Origin: Candidatus Aminicenantota bacterium
GTDB lineage: Bacteria; Acidobacteriota; Aminicenantia; Aminicenantales; Saccharicenantaceae
Assembly (NCBI GenBank): GCA_013178315.1
Contig: JABLWX010000044.1
Coordinates: forward strand, 1-54,830
Direction of reading: 5' to 3'
DNA length: 54,830 bases
The notes under the pieces were generated by a model that ran no database searches, was not told where the DNA came from, and worked only from the letters and a program-made list of their open reading frames with translations. Position numbers and translations under genes: made by a program. Positions 43,901 through 52,971 of the stretch are shown one piece after another (within the stretch, counting starts at the first letter, position 1; each line of letters opens with the position of its first letter).

Positions 43901-44984
43901 GCTTGACTCCTTTCTGCAAGGCCAGAAACTCGTAGTGGTTAACCATCTTCTGGGCCATGGCCTCGCCGGAATGCTTGCTGGCGACCAGCTCGTAGGCCCG
44001 GGAGCTCAGGCTCTGGGCCAGGCTGCGGTCTAAATAAAGTTTCAGTATGGCCTGGGCCAGGGCGGCCGGGTCGCCCGGCGGCACCAGGAAGCCGGTCTCG
44101 CGCTGGATGATCAGCCCGGTCATTCCGGCAGCCATCACCCCGATGACCGGCACTTTCCAGACCATGGACTTTAGAATGTATTCCTCGGGCAGAGAATAGG
44201 CCCCGAAGACGAACAGGTCCAGGGCCGAGATGACCTCGGCCAGCTGCTCGTTAAAGCCCAGGTAAAAATACAGGTTTTCAAATTCCATGGCCTGTTCCTG
44301 GCGCAACCTCTCCAGGTTCAGGGCACCCACCCCCAGAATGACCACCTTCAACCTGGGTGCTTCCTGGTCAAGAATCCTGACCGCCTCCAGGTGACTCTTT
44401 AAGGTTTTCAGGTCTTCCAGCGGGCAGAGCAGTCCTACCAGGAAATGGTCAGGCTGGAGATTGAGTTCCTGTCGCAAGAAGTCCTTTTTGGCGTTCTGAA
44501 ACTGCGAAAAATCAAGTCCCGGCGGAATGATTTCCAGTTTCCCCTGCCCCAGGTTATGCTTTAAGAGAAGCCTCTTGCTTTCATCGTTATGGCAGATAAC
44601 CGAGTCAACCTGGCCCAGAAACCCGAGGGCTTCTTTCAGGTTCCAGTCGGGTTTCCAGGAAGCCAGCCGGACCTTGACCGCGGCCTTCTGGGCTGCTTTC
44701 CAGGCAGAACCGGCCGCGGCCCGGTCGAAGAAATGGACGACCTGTATCTCGTTCTTCTTGAAAAGCCGCTGCAGTTTCCAGGAAGATAGCCAGCCAGAAC
44801 TCCCGTCCAGGCGGTGGTTAAGAACCCTGATTCCCTGCAACCTGGCCTGGGCCGAGAGCTTGCTGCCGGGACTGGTCAGGATAAAAAAGGGATAGTTCTT
44901 CTTCTTGAGTTCCTGGGAAATTAAAAATAATTGCTTGAGCTCCAGTTCATCCTGTGGATCACTGGCTATGAGACACAGGCTCAA
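43890..44984 (-). CDS. GT4-type (group 1) glycosyltransferase
   Basis: 364-aa GT-B glycosyltransferase, cytosolic or membrane-associated, likely for LPS core or other cell-surface glycan. The C-terminal Rossmann half shows 'LVGLLCPLEDLKTLKSHLEA', 'YFYLGFNEQLAEVISALDLFVF' (trimmed: LDLFVFGAYSLPEEYILKSM) and 'VIGVMAAGMTGLI', the donor-binding E(x7)E-like region. Start is TTG at 44984, with AGGAGAGAGAA upstream and 26 nt of overlap with the GT2 gene. Sugar unknown. Confidence 0.85.
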   Translation of the reverse strand: MSLCLIASDPQDELELKQLFLISQELKKKNYPFFILTSPGSKLSAQARLQGIRVLNHRLDGSSGWLSSWKLQRLFKKNEIQVVHFFDRAAAGSAWKAAQKAAVKVRLASWKPDWNLKEALGFLGQVDSVICHNDESKRLLLKHNLGQGKLEIIPPGLDFSQFQNAKKDFLRQELNLQPDHFLVGLLCPLEDLKTLKSHLEAVRILDQEAPRLKVVILGVGALNLERLRQEQAMEFENLYFYLGFNEQLAEVISALDLFVFGAYSLPEEYILKSMVWKVPVIGVMAAGMTGLIIQRETGFLVPPGDPAALAQAILKLYLDRSLAQSLSSRAYELVASKHSGEAMAQKMVNHYEFLALQKGVKLGR

Positions 44985-45738
44985 TTCTCTCTCCTTTTTT
45001 CCAGACCTCTTTCAGCTTGGCATACTTCAGAAAAACTGAATATGCGGCCAGGGCAGAAATCACCAGCCCGGGAAAACCGTCAAGCCAGCCCCCCTGGCCG
45101 AGATACGTGGCCAGAAACCTGGCGGCCGGAGACACCCAGAAATGGTAAAAACGAGCCTTTTTTCTTTTCAGATATAATTCCTGGGCCCGCCTCTCGGTAA
45201 CCCGGTTAAGGTAATTCAGGTGCTCGGAAATGGAAGCAAAGGCCAGGTGCTCAACCGGGTTTTTCAACCGGCCCGACTCTCCGCTGAAGTTCAGGGCCAC
45301 CCGGAACCTGCCCCTGACCCACAGGCCTTTTTCCTTCCGGTATAACCTTATCCTGCGGTTGGGATACCAGCCCGAGTGCCGGATCCAGCGGCCGAGGTAG
45401 AAGCTCCGCCGCGGAATCAGGTAACCTTCGGCCTCATCCGGCTTCTGTTTGATCTTGAACAGCTCCAGCTTCAGACCGCGCGATAGCCTCTCGTCCGGCT
45501 CCAGGGAGAGTATCCAGTTAAAGCTAGCCTTCTCCTGGCCAAAGTTTTTAAGCGCGGCGTAATCGGCGGAGCTGTGCCGGTAGACCTTATCGGTAAAATA
45601 GGCGGCAACTTTCCTGGTCAGGTCGGTGCTGTGGCTGTCCACCACCACGATTTCATCGACCACGCCCTGCAGCGATTCCAGGCAGTCAATTATCTTTTTT
45701 TCGTTATTGTAGGTTACAACAACCGCCGTGATTTTCAC
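44959..45738 (-). CDS. GT2 glycosyltransferase, WaaE/KdtX-like
   Basis: 259-aa inverting GT-A enzyme resembling LPS-core beta-1,4-glucosyltransferase WaaE. 'VVVTYNNEKKIIDCLESL' (7-24, trimmed: VVVTYNNEKKI), 'DEIVVVDSHSTDLT', 'FNWILSLEPDERLS' (the DxD-like 'EPDE') and 'RRSFYLGRWIRHSGWYPNRRIRLYRK' (trimmed: YLGRWIRHSGWYP), which is characteristic of the WaaE group. The C-terminal hydrophobic helix suits membrane attachment. Start appears to be GTG at 45738. First gene of the GT2-GT4-GNAT operon. Confidence 0.88.
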   Translation of the reverse strand: MKITAVVVTYNNEKKIIDCLESLQGVVDEIVVVDSHSTDLTRKVAAYFTDKVYRHSSADYAALKNFGQEKASFNWILSLEPDERLSRGLKLELFKIKQKPDEAEGYLIPRRSFYLGRWIRHSGWYPNRRIRLYRKEKGLWVRGRFRVALNFSGESGRLKNPVEHLAFASISEHLNYLNRVTERRAQELYLKRKKARFYHFWVSPAARFLATYLGQGGWLDGFPGLVISALAAYSVFLKYAKLKEVWKKGERIEPVSHSQ

Positions 45739-45780
45739 GGGTCAATATTAACACAACCCCGGCCCGGCGCTCAAACGAAA

Positions 45781-47358
45781 TTACTGCCGGCCGACCTGGC
45801 TCAGACTGACCTTCTTGTTTTCCAGGATGGTCCCCAGGACCTTTTCCAGCCTGGCCTGGGCCAGGTTGTAGTCAACCAGGGCCTTGAGCTCGGCCGAGCG
45901 GGCGTTCGCCAGCTTGTCCTGGGCCTCCAGCACAAAATAGTTGGTGGTCAGTCCGACGGCCAGCTTCTTGGTCTCGGCTTCCAGGAGCTTTTCGGCGTAC
46001 TCCCTGGCCACCCGGTAGGCTTCAACACTCTTGGCCAGGGTCTCAATGTTATTTACCGCTTCGCTGACCTCCAGCATGGCCTGCTGCTCCCGGGCCTTCT
46101 GCTTGGCCTCGGCCGCGGCCAGTTCCACCCGGGCCAGGGCCAGCTTCGACCGGCTGAGATAATCGGCCAGCGGTATGGTCAGGGTAAAATTGACCGACCA
46201 GTTGTTGTAGAGAAACTTGGAGGCATCGCGAAAAGAATCCCAGAGGCTGCCGGGGATCCTGCCGACGACTTCCCCGCTAAAAGGATCGTTATTGCGGTAA
46301 ATGATCTGGTCACCGGAAATCCCGGGGCTCCAGTAAGAAACATTCAGGTCCAGCTGGGGCAGCATCTGGTTCCGGACGAAATCATAATCCAGTTTCTTGC
46401 TCTCGATGGTCAGGCCGTCAATCTGCAGGTCAGGACGCATCATCAGGGCCGTGCGCAGGGCTTCGTTCAGGTCAACCCTGACCGGCTTGAATTCCGGCCG
46501 TTCCGTGGGAACCAGGGCCACCGAGCCCAGGTCGGGACCGCTGGCCAGGTTCAACATGACCTTGAGCCGGTCCTCGGCCGTCCGGACCGAAGCTTCAGCC
46601 TGGACTATGTCGGCTTCTCTCTGGGAGACGGCCGCCTGGACGTTGAGAATTTCGATGGCCGCCTGCTGCCCGACCTCAATTTCTTTCCTGGTCTTGGTGA
46701 GCTGGTCCCGGGCCAGCTGCAAAGACTGCTGTTTAACCTTCAGGTTTTCCCGGGCCAGCACCAGGTTCCAGTAGGCTTCCTCCACCTGGTAGATGGTCTC
46801 CATTACCTGGCTCTTGAGCTGGGCCTCGGAGATGGCATAGTTCTGGCGGGCGATTATGATCTCCCGCTTGGCCACCCGCGGCCCGAAATTTCGGAGCAAT
46901 GGCTGGCTGAAGTCAAAACGCAACTGGGTGGTGTAATATGGATTGAAAAGCTGGAAGAGCTGGTTGGTGTCGGTCTTGTTATTCGACATGGCTATCGATA
47001 AACTACCCCCGATCGGCAGCCGCTGCAGGAGCGTGGCATTATAATTCTGGCTGGAGTTTATATAAGTCCCCGTCCCCTGGATCCACCAGGTTGACCGCTG
47101 GGCCATACGGGTGCTGCCGTAGCTCATTTCCAGGCTGGGCAGAAAAACTTCCCTGGCCACGGAAATGTTCTCGCTGGCTTTCTCGGTGGAATAGACCTCG
47201 GCTATCAGGTTGAGATTGTGTTTCAGGGCCCGGTAGATGGCCTCGTCCAGGCTCAGGGAAATCTCTTTGGGTTTAGATTCCTGGGCATAAAGTCCGAAAG
47301 CCAGGGCAAACATGAATATAAAGGTTAAAATAACTGTAATATTCAATTTTCTTGCCAT
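45781..47358 (-). CDS. TolC-family outer-membrane efflux protein
   Basis: 525-aa channel-tunnel protein. Signal peptide about 1-26 ('VILTFIFMFALAFGLYA'), then two OEP repeats of long coiled-coil helices ('SQVMETIYQVEEAYWNLVLARENLKVKQQSLQLARDQL' region, trimmed: EEAYWNLVLARENLKV) and 'AALMMRPDLQ' typical of TolC/NodT proteins. I choose ATG 47358 with GAGGTG 8 nt upstream; the open extension to 47469 has no site and would bury the signal peptide. No inner-membrane pump is adjacent, so its partner (ABC, RND or type I secretion) is elsewhere. Confidence 0.92.
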   Translation of the reverse strand: MARKLNITVILTFIFMFALAFGLYAQESKPKEISLSLDEAIYRALKHNLNLIAEVYSTEKASENISVAREVFLPSLEMSYGSTRMAQRSTWWIQGTGTYINSSQNYNATLLQRLPIGGSLSIAMSNNKTDTNQLFQLFNPYYTTQLRFDFSQPLLRNFGPRVAKREIIIARQNYAISEAQLKSQVMETIYQVEEAYWNLVLARENLKVKQQSLQLARDQLTKTRKEIEVGQQAAIEILNVQAAVSQREADIVQAEASVRTAEDRLKVMLNLASGPDLGSVALVPTERPEFKPVRVDLNEALRTALMMRPDLQIDGLTIESKKLDYDFVRNQMLPQLDLNVSYWSPGISGDQIIYRNNDPFSGEVVGRIPGSLWDSFRDASKFLYNNWSVNFTLTIPLADYLSRSKLALARVELAAAEAKQKAREQQAMLEVSEAVNNIETLAKSVEAYRVAREYAEKLLEAETKKLAVGLTTNYFVLEAQDKLANARSAELKALVDYNLAQARLEKVLGTILENKKVSLSQVGRQ

Positions 47359-47723
47359 TTTTATCACCTCAACCTCCTGACATCGTTCCCGTTGCCAGTC
47401 TTGAATTAAGTTTAACAGAAGCACTTCGGATAAAGCAAACTTAATTCTCTCATTAATAATACGATCCAAGAGGGAGAAAGTTACGACCCGGGCTTCTTAA
47501 GAAGAGACGGAAGATGACCACGAATTTTCCCGCCGGGTACCATTCATATCGTATCTCACGGGTCCAACCGCGAAATGAGAAGGCGGGCTGCCCTGAAAGC
47601 AGGGTTAGACCACCAGCCTTAAAATGCCGCCGTCTCAACGGAAGCTGACCGGGCCGAGACCAACATTATTTTTTCCGGGGTTTCCGAAAAGCCGGGCCTG
47701 AAAAACTTCGGCGGCCTTATTCC
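47359..47723. other. Intergenic, 365 bp, no gene recognised
   Basis: A short CCCTG/CAGGG hairpin occurs near 47592-47606. No terminator with a clear T-run for tsaD and no convincing promoter for the TolC gene. A minus-strand frame at 47453-47638 is not gene-like. Confidence 0.5.
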
Positions 47724-48740
47724 TTATCTCGGGTAGGCATCGAGGTCCAGGTCGGTGGTGGTAACGGGTGAAACCTGGAATTTCTTCCAGGCCAGGGCCC
47801 CAACCATGCCGGCATTATCGGTGCAGAGACGTGGTGACGGGACGTAGGACGGCAGCCGGTAGCCCTCGGCCAGCTCGGTAAACCTGGTCCGCAGCCTGGC
47901 GTTGCGAGCCACTCCCCCGCAGAGTATCAGCGACGACGGCCGGTATTCTTCCAGCGCCTTATGGACATTCTCAAGCAGGGCCCTGGCCACCGTTTCCTCA
48001 AAGCTGGCCAGGAAATTTCCGAGCTCCGGATGCCCGGCGTTCAATCCATTTTCACGTATTATTTTCAGGGCAGCAGTCTTGAGCCCGGAGAAGCTGAAAT
48101 CATAGCCGGCCGTTTTCATCCGGGGCAGGGAAAAATGGAAGCGGGAACTGTCGCCGCCCCGGGCCAGGCGTTCGATGACCGGGCCTCCCGGATAACCAAG
48201 CTTCAGAAACTTGGCCACCTTGTCCAGGCACTCGCCGGCGGCATCATCACGGGTCTTGCCCAGCAACCGGTAGTCCAGCGACTTTTCCAGGAAATAAAGA
48301 GAAGTGTGGCCCCCGGAAACCAGCAGGGCCAGCACCGGGAATTCTATCCGGTCGTTTTCCAGGAAGGGAGCTTCAATGTGGGCCTGCAGGTGGTCCACGC
48401 CGATGAGGGGCTTCTTAAAATAGTAAGCCAGCCCCTTGGCAAAGGTCAGCCCAACCAGGAGCGAGCCAATCAGGCCCGGCCCCTGGGTAACCGCGTAAAG
48501 GTCTATCTCGCCGAGGCCCACTCCGGCCTGGGCCAGGCTCTCCCCGACCACGTAATCTATGGACTTTATGTGCTGGCGGGAAGCCAGCTCGGGCACCACC
48601 CCGCCGTAGGGCGAATGGATTTCGTCCTGGGACAGAATGATGTTGCTGAGAATCTGACCGCGCTCCAGGACTGCGGCCGAGGTCTCGTCGCAGGAAGTCT
48701 CCACCGCCAGCAGAAACCTGGGCTTCCTTTTTCCAGCCAT
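47724..48740 (-). CDS. tsaD: tRNA N6-adenosine threonylcarbamoyltransferase
   Basis: 338-aa ASKHA-fold enzyme that transfers threonylcarbamoyl to A37 of ANN-decoding tRNAs, with TsaB and TsaE. 'LAVETSCDETSAAVL' (trimmed: VETSCDETSAAV), metal motif HxxxH in 'GVDHLQAHIEAPFL', 'LLVSGGHTSLY', and 'LCGGVARNARLR' near the C-terminus. Length is standard. GGAGAAGTAA precedes the ATG. It ends the minus-strand run that starts with lepA, about 280 bp behind the oxidoreductase. tsaB/tsaE are not in the window. Confidence 0.97.
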   Translation of the reverse strand: MAGKRKPRFLLAVETSCDETSAAVLERGQILSNIILSQDEIHSPYGGVVPELASRQHIKSIDYVVGESLAQAGVGLGEIDLYAVTQGPGLIGSLLVGLTFAKGLAYYFKKPLIGVDHLQAHIEAPFLENDRIEFPVLALLVSGGHTSLYFLEKSLDYRLLGKTRDDAAGECLDKVAKFLKLGYPGGPVIERLARGGDSSRFHFSLPRMKTAGYDFSFSGLKTAALKIIRENGLNAGHPELGNFLASFEETVARALLENVHKALEEYRPSSLILCGGVARNARLRTRFTELAEGYRLPSYVPSPRLCTDNAGMVGALAWKKFQVSPVTTTDLDLDAYPR

Positions 48741-49018
48741 TTACTTCTCCGTTAAATCTCGGGCAGTGACATTTTATCCCAAGTTCAGGGGCTTGACTAC
48801 CTTCGGCCCGAGGCAGGCTGGTGCTGACTCCAGGATCTTTTCCTGTCCAGGCCATTGCCAAACGACCGGGTACGTGAATCATCCTGGCCGCCGGCGCCTT
48901 TCCAGGACAACCGGCCTGGAGGAGGGAGCCACATTTCCATCTTCGTCCTGCCTTTCCAGAATGCCGGTTTATCGATAAAGAATACAGGTGAGTGAAAAGA
49001 TTTCTCAGGCCTTCTGCA

Positions 49019-50536
49019 CTAATTTACCTGTCTGCTGCCGGGCATTTCTGTAAGAAATGGCCGGCGAGCTTTCTTGCATAATATCTGGACCAGTTGACGC
49101 CCGGAAAGGGCCGCCCCCACGGTCCCGGTAAAAGGCGCAGTCCATTGGCCCACCATATAAAGCTGGCTGAGCCCTGGCAGAGATCTTTTCATTTTCTGTT
49201 CCCTCATGTTGTCGGGGGTTATGTACCAGCCGTCCACCGACCCCTGCCAGTTCCCGGTATACCGCACATAGGTCATCGGTGTGGGCACATCCACAACTTC
49301 GATTTTTGACCTGAAGCCGGGCCACCTGGTCTCGAGGGCTGCAGCCGTTTCCTCGGCAATGCGCTTTTTTTCCGCCTCGTACCTCGGGCGATCCCGGTGA
49401 AGTTCTTCCCAGTACCCGTAATCAGTGGCATACCAGACCTCAAGCGCCGACTTGCCGGGGGGAGAGGTGCTTTTATCAAAGGCATGGTTTACTATGCTCA
49501 GCCATTTGAAGTCCTGGCCGGCGATGGTAATGGGCTTCTCCACTTCATACACCATTTGCTTCGGTTCTCCCGACAGGTCCAGGTTAACCCCGAAGCAGAC
49601 ATGAACCATGGGCTTGACCGGCTGCCACTTCTCATACATGTCGCGTATGGCGGAATCCAGGTATTTCCCGCCCAGGATGTCGTATATCAGGTGATGCCCG
49701 TCGCCAGCCCAGACCACGGTATCCGCCCGATGCTCGCTGCCATCCTCGAGCCGGATCCCGACCGCCCCGTCGTTTTCTATCAAGATGTCCACCACCCGGC
49801 TGTTGAAGTGAATCTGGCCACCCAGGGACCGGTAACGGTCAGCAATTTTCTGGGCCACCCTGAACGAACCACCCAGGGGATACCCGGCTTCTCCCCCGGC
49901 CCGGGCGAAACCGGCCATGGCCACCATCGGGAAATCCGGCATCGGCCAGCCCGGGGTATCCACCACGGACCTCAGGGCCACAGCCAGAAAAGGATCCTGG
50001 CACCGGTCCACAAATTCCTGCAGGGTCATGTTCCCGAATTTTTTGAAGACACCAACCATCGGCAACACTTTCAGTATCATTTTTAACCTGCCAGCTATTC
50101 CCACCAGTTCTGGCGGGTCAAGGGAAGCCAGGTCCATGACTCCGGGCCCGAAAAAAACCTTTAAGAATTCTTTTATCAGGCCAGCGTCTCCTGGAGAGAT
50201 GGCCAGCATCTGTTTTTCCAGCCGATCCCGGTCCAGGCAGAATTCAAGCCTTTTTTCCAGTCCTTCGACCGTGACAACTTTACGGTGATAAAAAAACTCC
50301 TGGTTTCTGGTGACTCCCAGTTCGTCCCACATCTTTCTGAAAGGCCCATCCTTCGAGCCGGCCAGGATATGCATGCTGATGTCGAAGGTGTACCCCTTCC
50401 GGGTCCAGGCCGCACAGAGGCCCCCGGGAACCCTGTTGGATTCGTATATTTCACTCTTGAAGCCATTCATCTGGGCATAGCAACCCGTGGACAGCCCGGC
50501 CATACCCGCTCCCACAATGATCATTGTTTCAGTCAT
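49019..50536 (-). CDS. Phytoene desaturase/carotenoid isomerase-like FAD oxidoreductase
   Basis: 505-aa flavoprotein of the CrtI/CRTISO/NAD(P)-binding amine-oxidase group. N-terminal dinucleotide motif 'IIVGAGMAGLSTGCYAQMNG', 'GGLCAAWTRKGYTFDISMHIL' (trimmed: RVPGGLCAAW), 'YPLGGSFRVAQKIADRYRSLGG', and C-terminal 'GQWTAPFTGTVGAALSGRQ'. Similar proteins act on carotenoids, retinol or other polyprenyl-type lipids. No carotenoid genes (crtB, crtE) are here. It starts 9 bp behind the ICMT-like gene and is probably co-transcribed, which suggests a lipid or prenyl substrate. GGAGGGTGTT precedes the ATG. Confidence 0.8.
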   Translation of the reverse strand: MTETMIIVGAGMAGLSTGCYAQMNGFKSEIYESNRVPGGLCAAWTRKGYTFDISMHILAGSKDGPFRKMWDELGVTRNQEFFYHRKVVTVEGLEKRLEFCLDRDRLEKQMLAISPGDAGLIKEFLKVFFGPGVMDLASLDPPELVGIAGRLKMILKVLPMVGVFKKFGNMTLQEFVDRCQDPFLAVALRSVVDTPGWPMPDFPMVAMAGFARAGGEAGYPLGGSFRVAQKIADRYRSLGGQIHFNSRVVDILIENDGAVGIRLEDGSEHRADTVVWAGDGHHLIYDILGGKYLDSAIRDMYEKWQPVKPMVHVCFGVNLDLSGEPKQMVYEVEKPITIAGQDFKWLSIVNHAFDKSTSPPGKSALEVWYATDYGYWEELHRDRPRYEAEKKRIAEETAAALETRWPGFRSKIEVVDVPTPMTYVRYTGNWQGSVDGWYITPDNMREQKMKRSLPGLSQLYMVGQWTAPFTGTVGAALSGRQLVQILCKKARRPFLTEMPGSRQVN

Positions 50537-50545
50537 AACACCCTC

Positions 50546-51022
50546 CTAACTCACCCTGATTTTTCCCGGCCGCTTAAACGGAATCAGCCGGTGGACCCGG
50601 GCCGAGTATTCTTCATATTCCTGCCCAAAGGCCGTTGCCAGTTGCCTTTCTTCCCGGCCGATAAAAATCATAACCCCGGCATATAGAAAGGCAGAAACCA
50701 AAAGGTAAACCCAGGTCAGAGTAATAAACGCCACGCCGGGCAGAATGAAGAAGGTGGCACTGGAATAAAGCGGGTTGCGGACGAGGCCATAGGCCCCGGT
50801 CGTAACCAGCCGGCCCCGGGAAAAACCTGACAGTAACTGGACCAGGGCGGTCGCCCAGAGTATCAAGCCGAGAAAAAGCAATACATATCCGGCCGGCCTG
50901 ATAAAAGCCAGGCTCTCCGGTAAAGCCACAACCCGTGGAAACTTCCGGTTGAGGTATATGGCTGCCACCAGGGAGGGCAAGGTGAATAGAATGATCTTTC
51001 CGCCCTGCCCGACGAGGTTCAT
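50546..51022 (-). CDS. ICMT/phospholipid-methyltransferase-like membrane protein
   Basis: 158-aa integral membrane protein with four or five TMs and the isoprenylcysteine carboxyl methyltransferase-like signature 'GAYGLVRNPLYSS' plus 'FGQEYEEYSARVHRLIPF' (trimmed: FGQEYEEYSARV), which bind SAM and substrate. Bacterial members methylate lipids or unknown targets. GGAGGGGT precedes the ATG. It lies between mtnA (23 bp) and the FAD oxidoreductase (9 bp). Confidence 0.85.
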   Translation of the reverse strand: MNLVGQGGKIILFTLPSLVAAIYLNRKFPRVVALPESLAFIRPAGYVLLFLGLILWATALVQLLSGFSRGRLVTTGAYGLVRNPLYSSATFFILPGVAFITLTWVYLLVSAFLYAGVMIFIGREERQLATAFGQEYEEYSARVHRLIPFKRPGKIRVS

Positions 51023-51045
51023 ACCCCTCCAGTTTCTTAATATGC

Positions 51046-52083
51046 TCAGTGTCGTTCCTTCCTCATCCTCGCTATCCCCCGGGTAAAGGGCGGGTGGATT
51101 ATTCCTTTCTCGGTGATGATGGCTGAAATCAGCCGACCCGGGGTGACGTCAAAGGCCGGGTTTTTAACCGGGACCTCGGGCAGGGTAATCAACTGGTTGC
51201 CGATTCTGCGGACTTCCTCCGCCTTCCTTTCTTCGATGGGAATATCCTGACCGTTTCTTAAACTGAAATCAAAGGTGCTCAGCGGGGCGGCCACGTAGAA
51301 CGGAACCCGGTGTTCCCTGGCCAGCACCGCCAGCGAATAGGTGCCGATTTTGTTGGCGGTATCGCCATTGCGGGCAATGCGGTCGGCTCCCACAATCACC
51401 AGCCCTACTTCTCCCCGCCGCATCAACCAGCCGGCCATGTTGTCGGTAATCAGGGTGACCGGAATCTTATCCTTCATAAGCTCCCAGACGGTCAGCCTGG
51501 CCCCCTGGAGAAACGGCCTGGTCTCGCAGGCCAGGACCCGAATCTTCTTTCTGCGGGCAAAGGCCGACCTGATGACGCCCAGGGCTGTACCATAACCGGC
51601 CGTGGCCAGGGCTCCGGCGTTGCAGTGGGTCAGGATGGTCGCTCCTTCGGGAACCAGACTGGCTCCATTCTCTCCTATTTTCCTGTTTATTTCCAGGTCT
51701 TCTTTTTCTATGGCCCGGGCTTCAGCCAGAAGAACCTTTTTGAGTTCAGCCAGTTTGCGGTTTCTATTTTCTTCATAGATTCTTTTCATCCGCTCCAGGG
51801 CCCAGAACAGGTTGCGGGCGGTTGGACGGGTCCGCCACAGGCGCCGGTAAAATTTATCGAAAGCTCTTTCCGCGTTATCACCTGGCCCGAGGTTCAGGAT
51901 TCCCAGGGCCAGACCGTAGGCCGCGGCTATGCCGATGGCCGGGGCTCCCCGAATCACCATGTCTTCGATGGCCCGGGCCACCTCTTCCACGGTCTTCAGG
52001 GTAAGATACTCTTCCTTCCACGGCAGCCGACGCTGGTCAACCATGACCAGGGCCCCGTTTTTCCAGGCTATTGCCGGCAGCAT
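51046..52083 (-). CDS. mtnA: S-methyl-5-thioribose-1-phosphate isomerase
   Basis: 345-aa cytosolic isomerase of the methionine salvage pathway (MTR-1-P to MTRu-1-P), eIF2B-like fold. '[17 protein letters not shown]', the catalytic Cys in '[19 protein letters not shown]' and the catalytic Asp in '[19 protein letters not shown]'. I use ATG 52083 (AAGGAGGTAACG upstream); it begins 2 nt after the previous gene ends. No other salvage genes are in the window. Related ribose-1,5-bisphosphate isomerases share the fold, but length and motifs favour MtnA. Confidence 0.93.
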   Translation of the reverse strand: MLPAIAWKNGALVMVDQRRLPWKEEYLTLKTVEEVARAIEDMVIRGAPAIGIAAAYGLALGILNLGPGDNAERAFDKFYRRLWRTRPTARNLFWALERMKRIYEENRNRKLAELKKVLLAEARAIEKEDLEINRKIGENGASLVPEGATILTHCNAGALATAGYGTALGVIRSAFARRKKIRVLACETRPFLQGARLTVWELMKDKIPVTLITDNMAGWLMRRGEVGLVIVGADRIARNGDTANKIGTYSLAVLAREHRVPFYVAAPLSTFDFSLRNGQDIPIEERKAEEVRRIGNQLITLPEVPVKNPAFDVTPGRLISAIITEKGIIHPPFTRGIARMRKERH

Positions 52084-52085
52084 CG

Positions 52086-52946
52086 TTACCTCCTTTTCCA
52101 GTCCGGAGTCTCCTCGTCCGGCCATTTCCATTTATTTATCCAGAGCCGGTAGTTGCGGCTGAACTCTGCCCATTCCTCCCCGGCCAGGGATTCCTTGAGT
52201 CGCCGGTAGCAGAAGACAATCTGGTTGTCGTTATCGCGCTGGAGCTCCAGCTTTGGCAATCCCAGCTCCCGGGCCATGACCGCTTCCTCGAAGCTCTCGC
52301 GGTATTTTCCCCCGTGACCGAGCAGCTGGGCCAGAAGGTAATGGTAATAGCCGCAGGCCGGGTCGGAATCCAGGGCTTTCTCTACCATCCCGATAGATTT
52401 AGTGATAATTTTTTCCCGTTCTCTTTCCGGCAGGGCGGGCAACAACTCAAGCTGGCTGTCCACCAGCCGGCCCAGGGCGGCCTGGACCACCGGGGAAAAT
52501 TTTCCTTTCTCGCTCAGAATGGAATAAAGACGCAGGGCCGGGCCGGCCAGCCCCTGTTCCTGGAGAGAAACGGCCAGTCCGAGGAGGCTGACTTCACGGG
52601 CCCAGGCCTCGGCCTTTTCGTCACCCAGGGCTGCAGCCTGGCTGAAACTGCGGCTGGCTTCAGGCCACCTGGCCAGCTTGACCTCGGCCAGGCCCTTGAT
52701 CATGTAAGCCTGGGCCGAGGGTCTCTTCCTGATCTCTCTTTCCGCTTCTGCCAGGGACTTCTTGTATAGGGCAACCGCTTCTTCCGTCCGGAATGACCTC
52801 TCTCGGTCATGGGCCCAGGCCAGGTGCAGCTTGGCTTTCTGCAGGGAAGAAGCGCAGCTCGAAAAAAGCAGGCTCAGGAACAGGACGACCACCACCCCGG
52901 GCAATATCCCCTTGCTAAGCGCTGTGTTTTTACCCTTTGGAGTCAT
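52086..52946 (-). CDS. TPR-type lipoprotein of unknown function
   Basis: 286-aa exported protein. Signal with a probable lipobox 'LLFSSC' (Cys near 31), then a helical array of about six TPR-like pairs, e.g. '[16 protein letters not shown]', '[21 protein letters not shown]', '[23 protein letters not shown]' and '[22 protein letters not shown]'. It probably acts as a periplasmic or outer-membrane scaffold. The start could be ATG 52946 or the preceding GTG 52949. It is separated from mtnA by 2 nt, so part of the same operon. Confidence 0.75.
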   Translation of the reverse strand: MTPKGKNTALSKGILPGVVVVLFLSLLFSSCASSLQKAKLHLAWAHDRERSFRTEEAVALYKKSLAEAEREIRKRPSAQAYMIKGLAEVKLARWPEASRSFSQAAALGDEKAEAWAREVSLLGLAVSLQEQGLAGPALRLYSILSEKGKFSPVVQAALGRLVDSQLELLPALPEREREKIITKSIGMVEKALDSDPACGYYHYLLAQLLGHGGKYRESFEEAVMARELGLPKLELQRDNDNQIVFCYRRLKESLAGEEWAEFSRNYRLWINKWKWPDEETPDWKRR

Positions 52947-52971
52947 CACCCATCTCCCGCCGCAATTTCTG

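Noticed and set aside
45574-47001. Long plus-strand frame of 475 codons opposite the TolC-like gene
   Set aside because: It is the antisense shadow of a GC-rich helical gene, has Pro/Gly/Gln-rich low-complexity composition and no ribosome-binding site. The opposite strand is clearly TolC-like.
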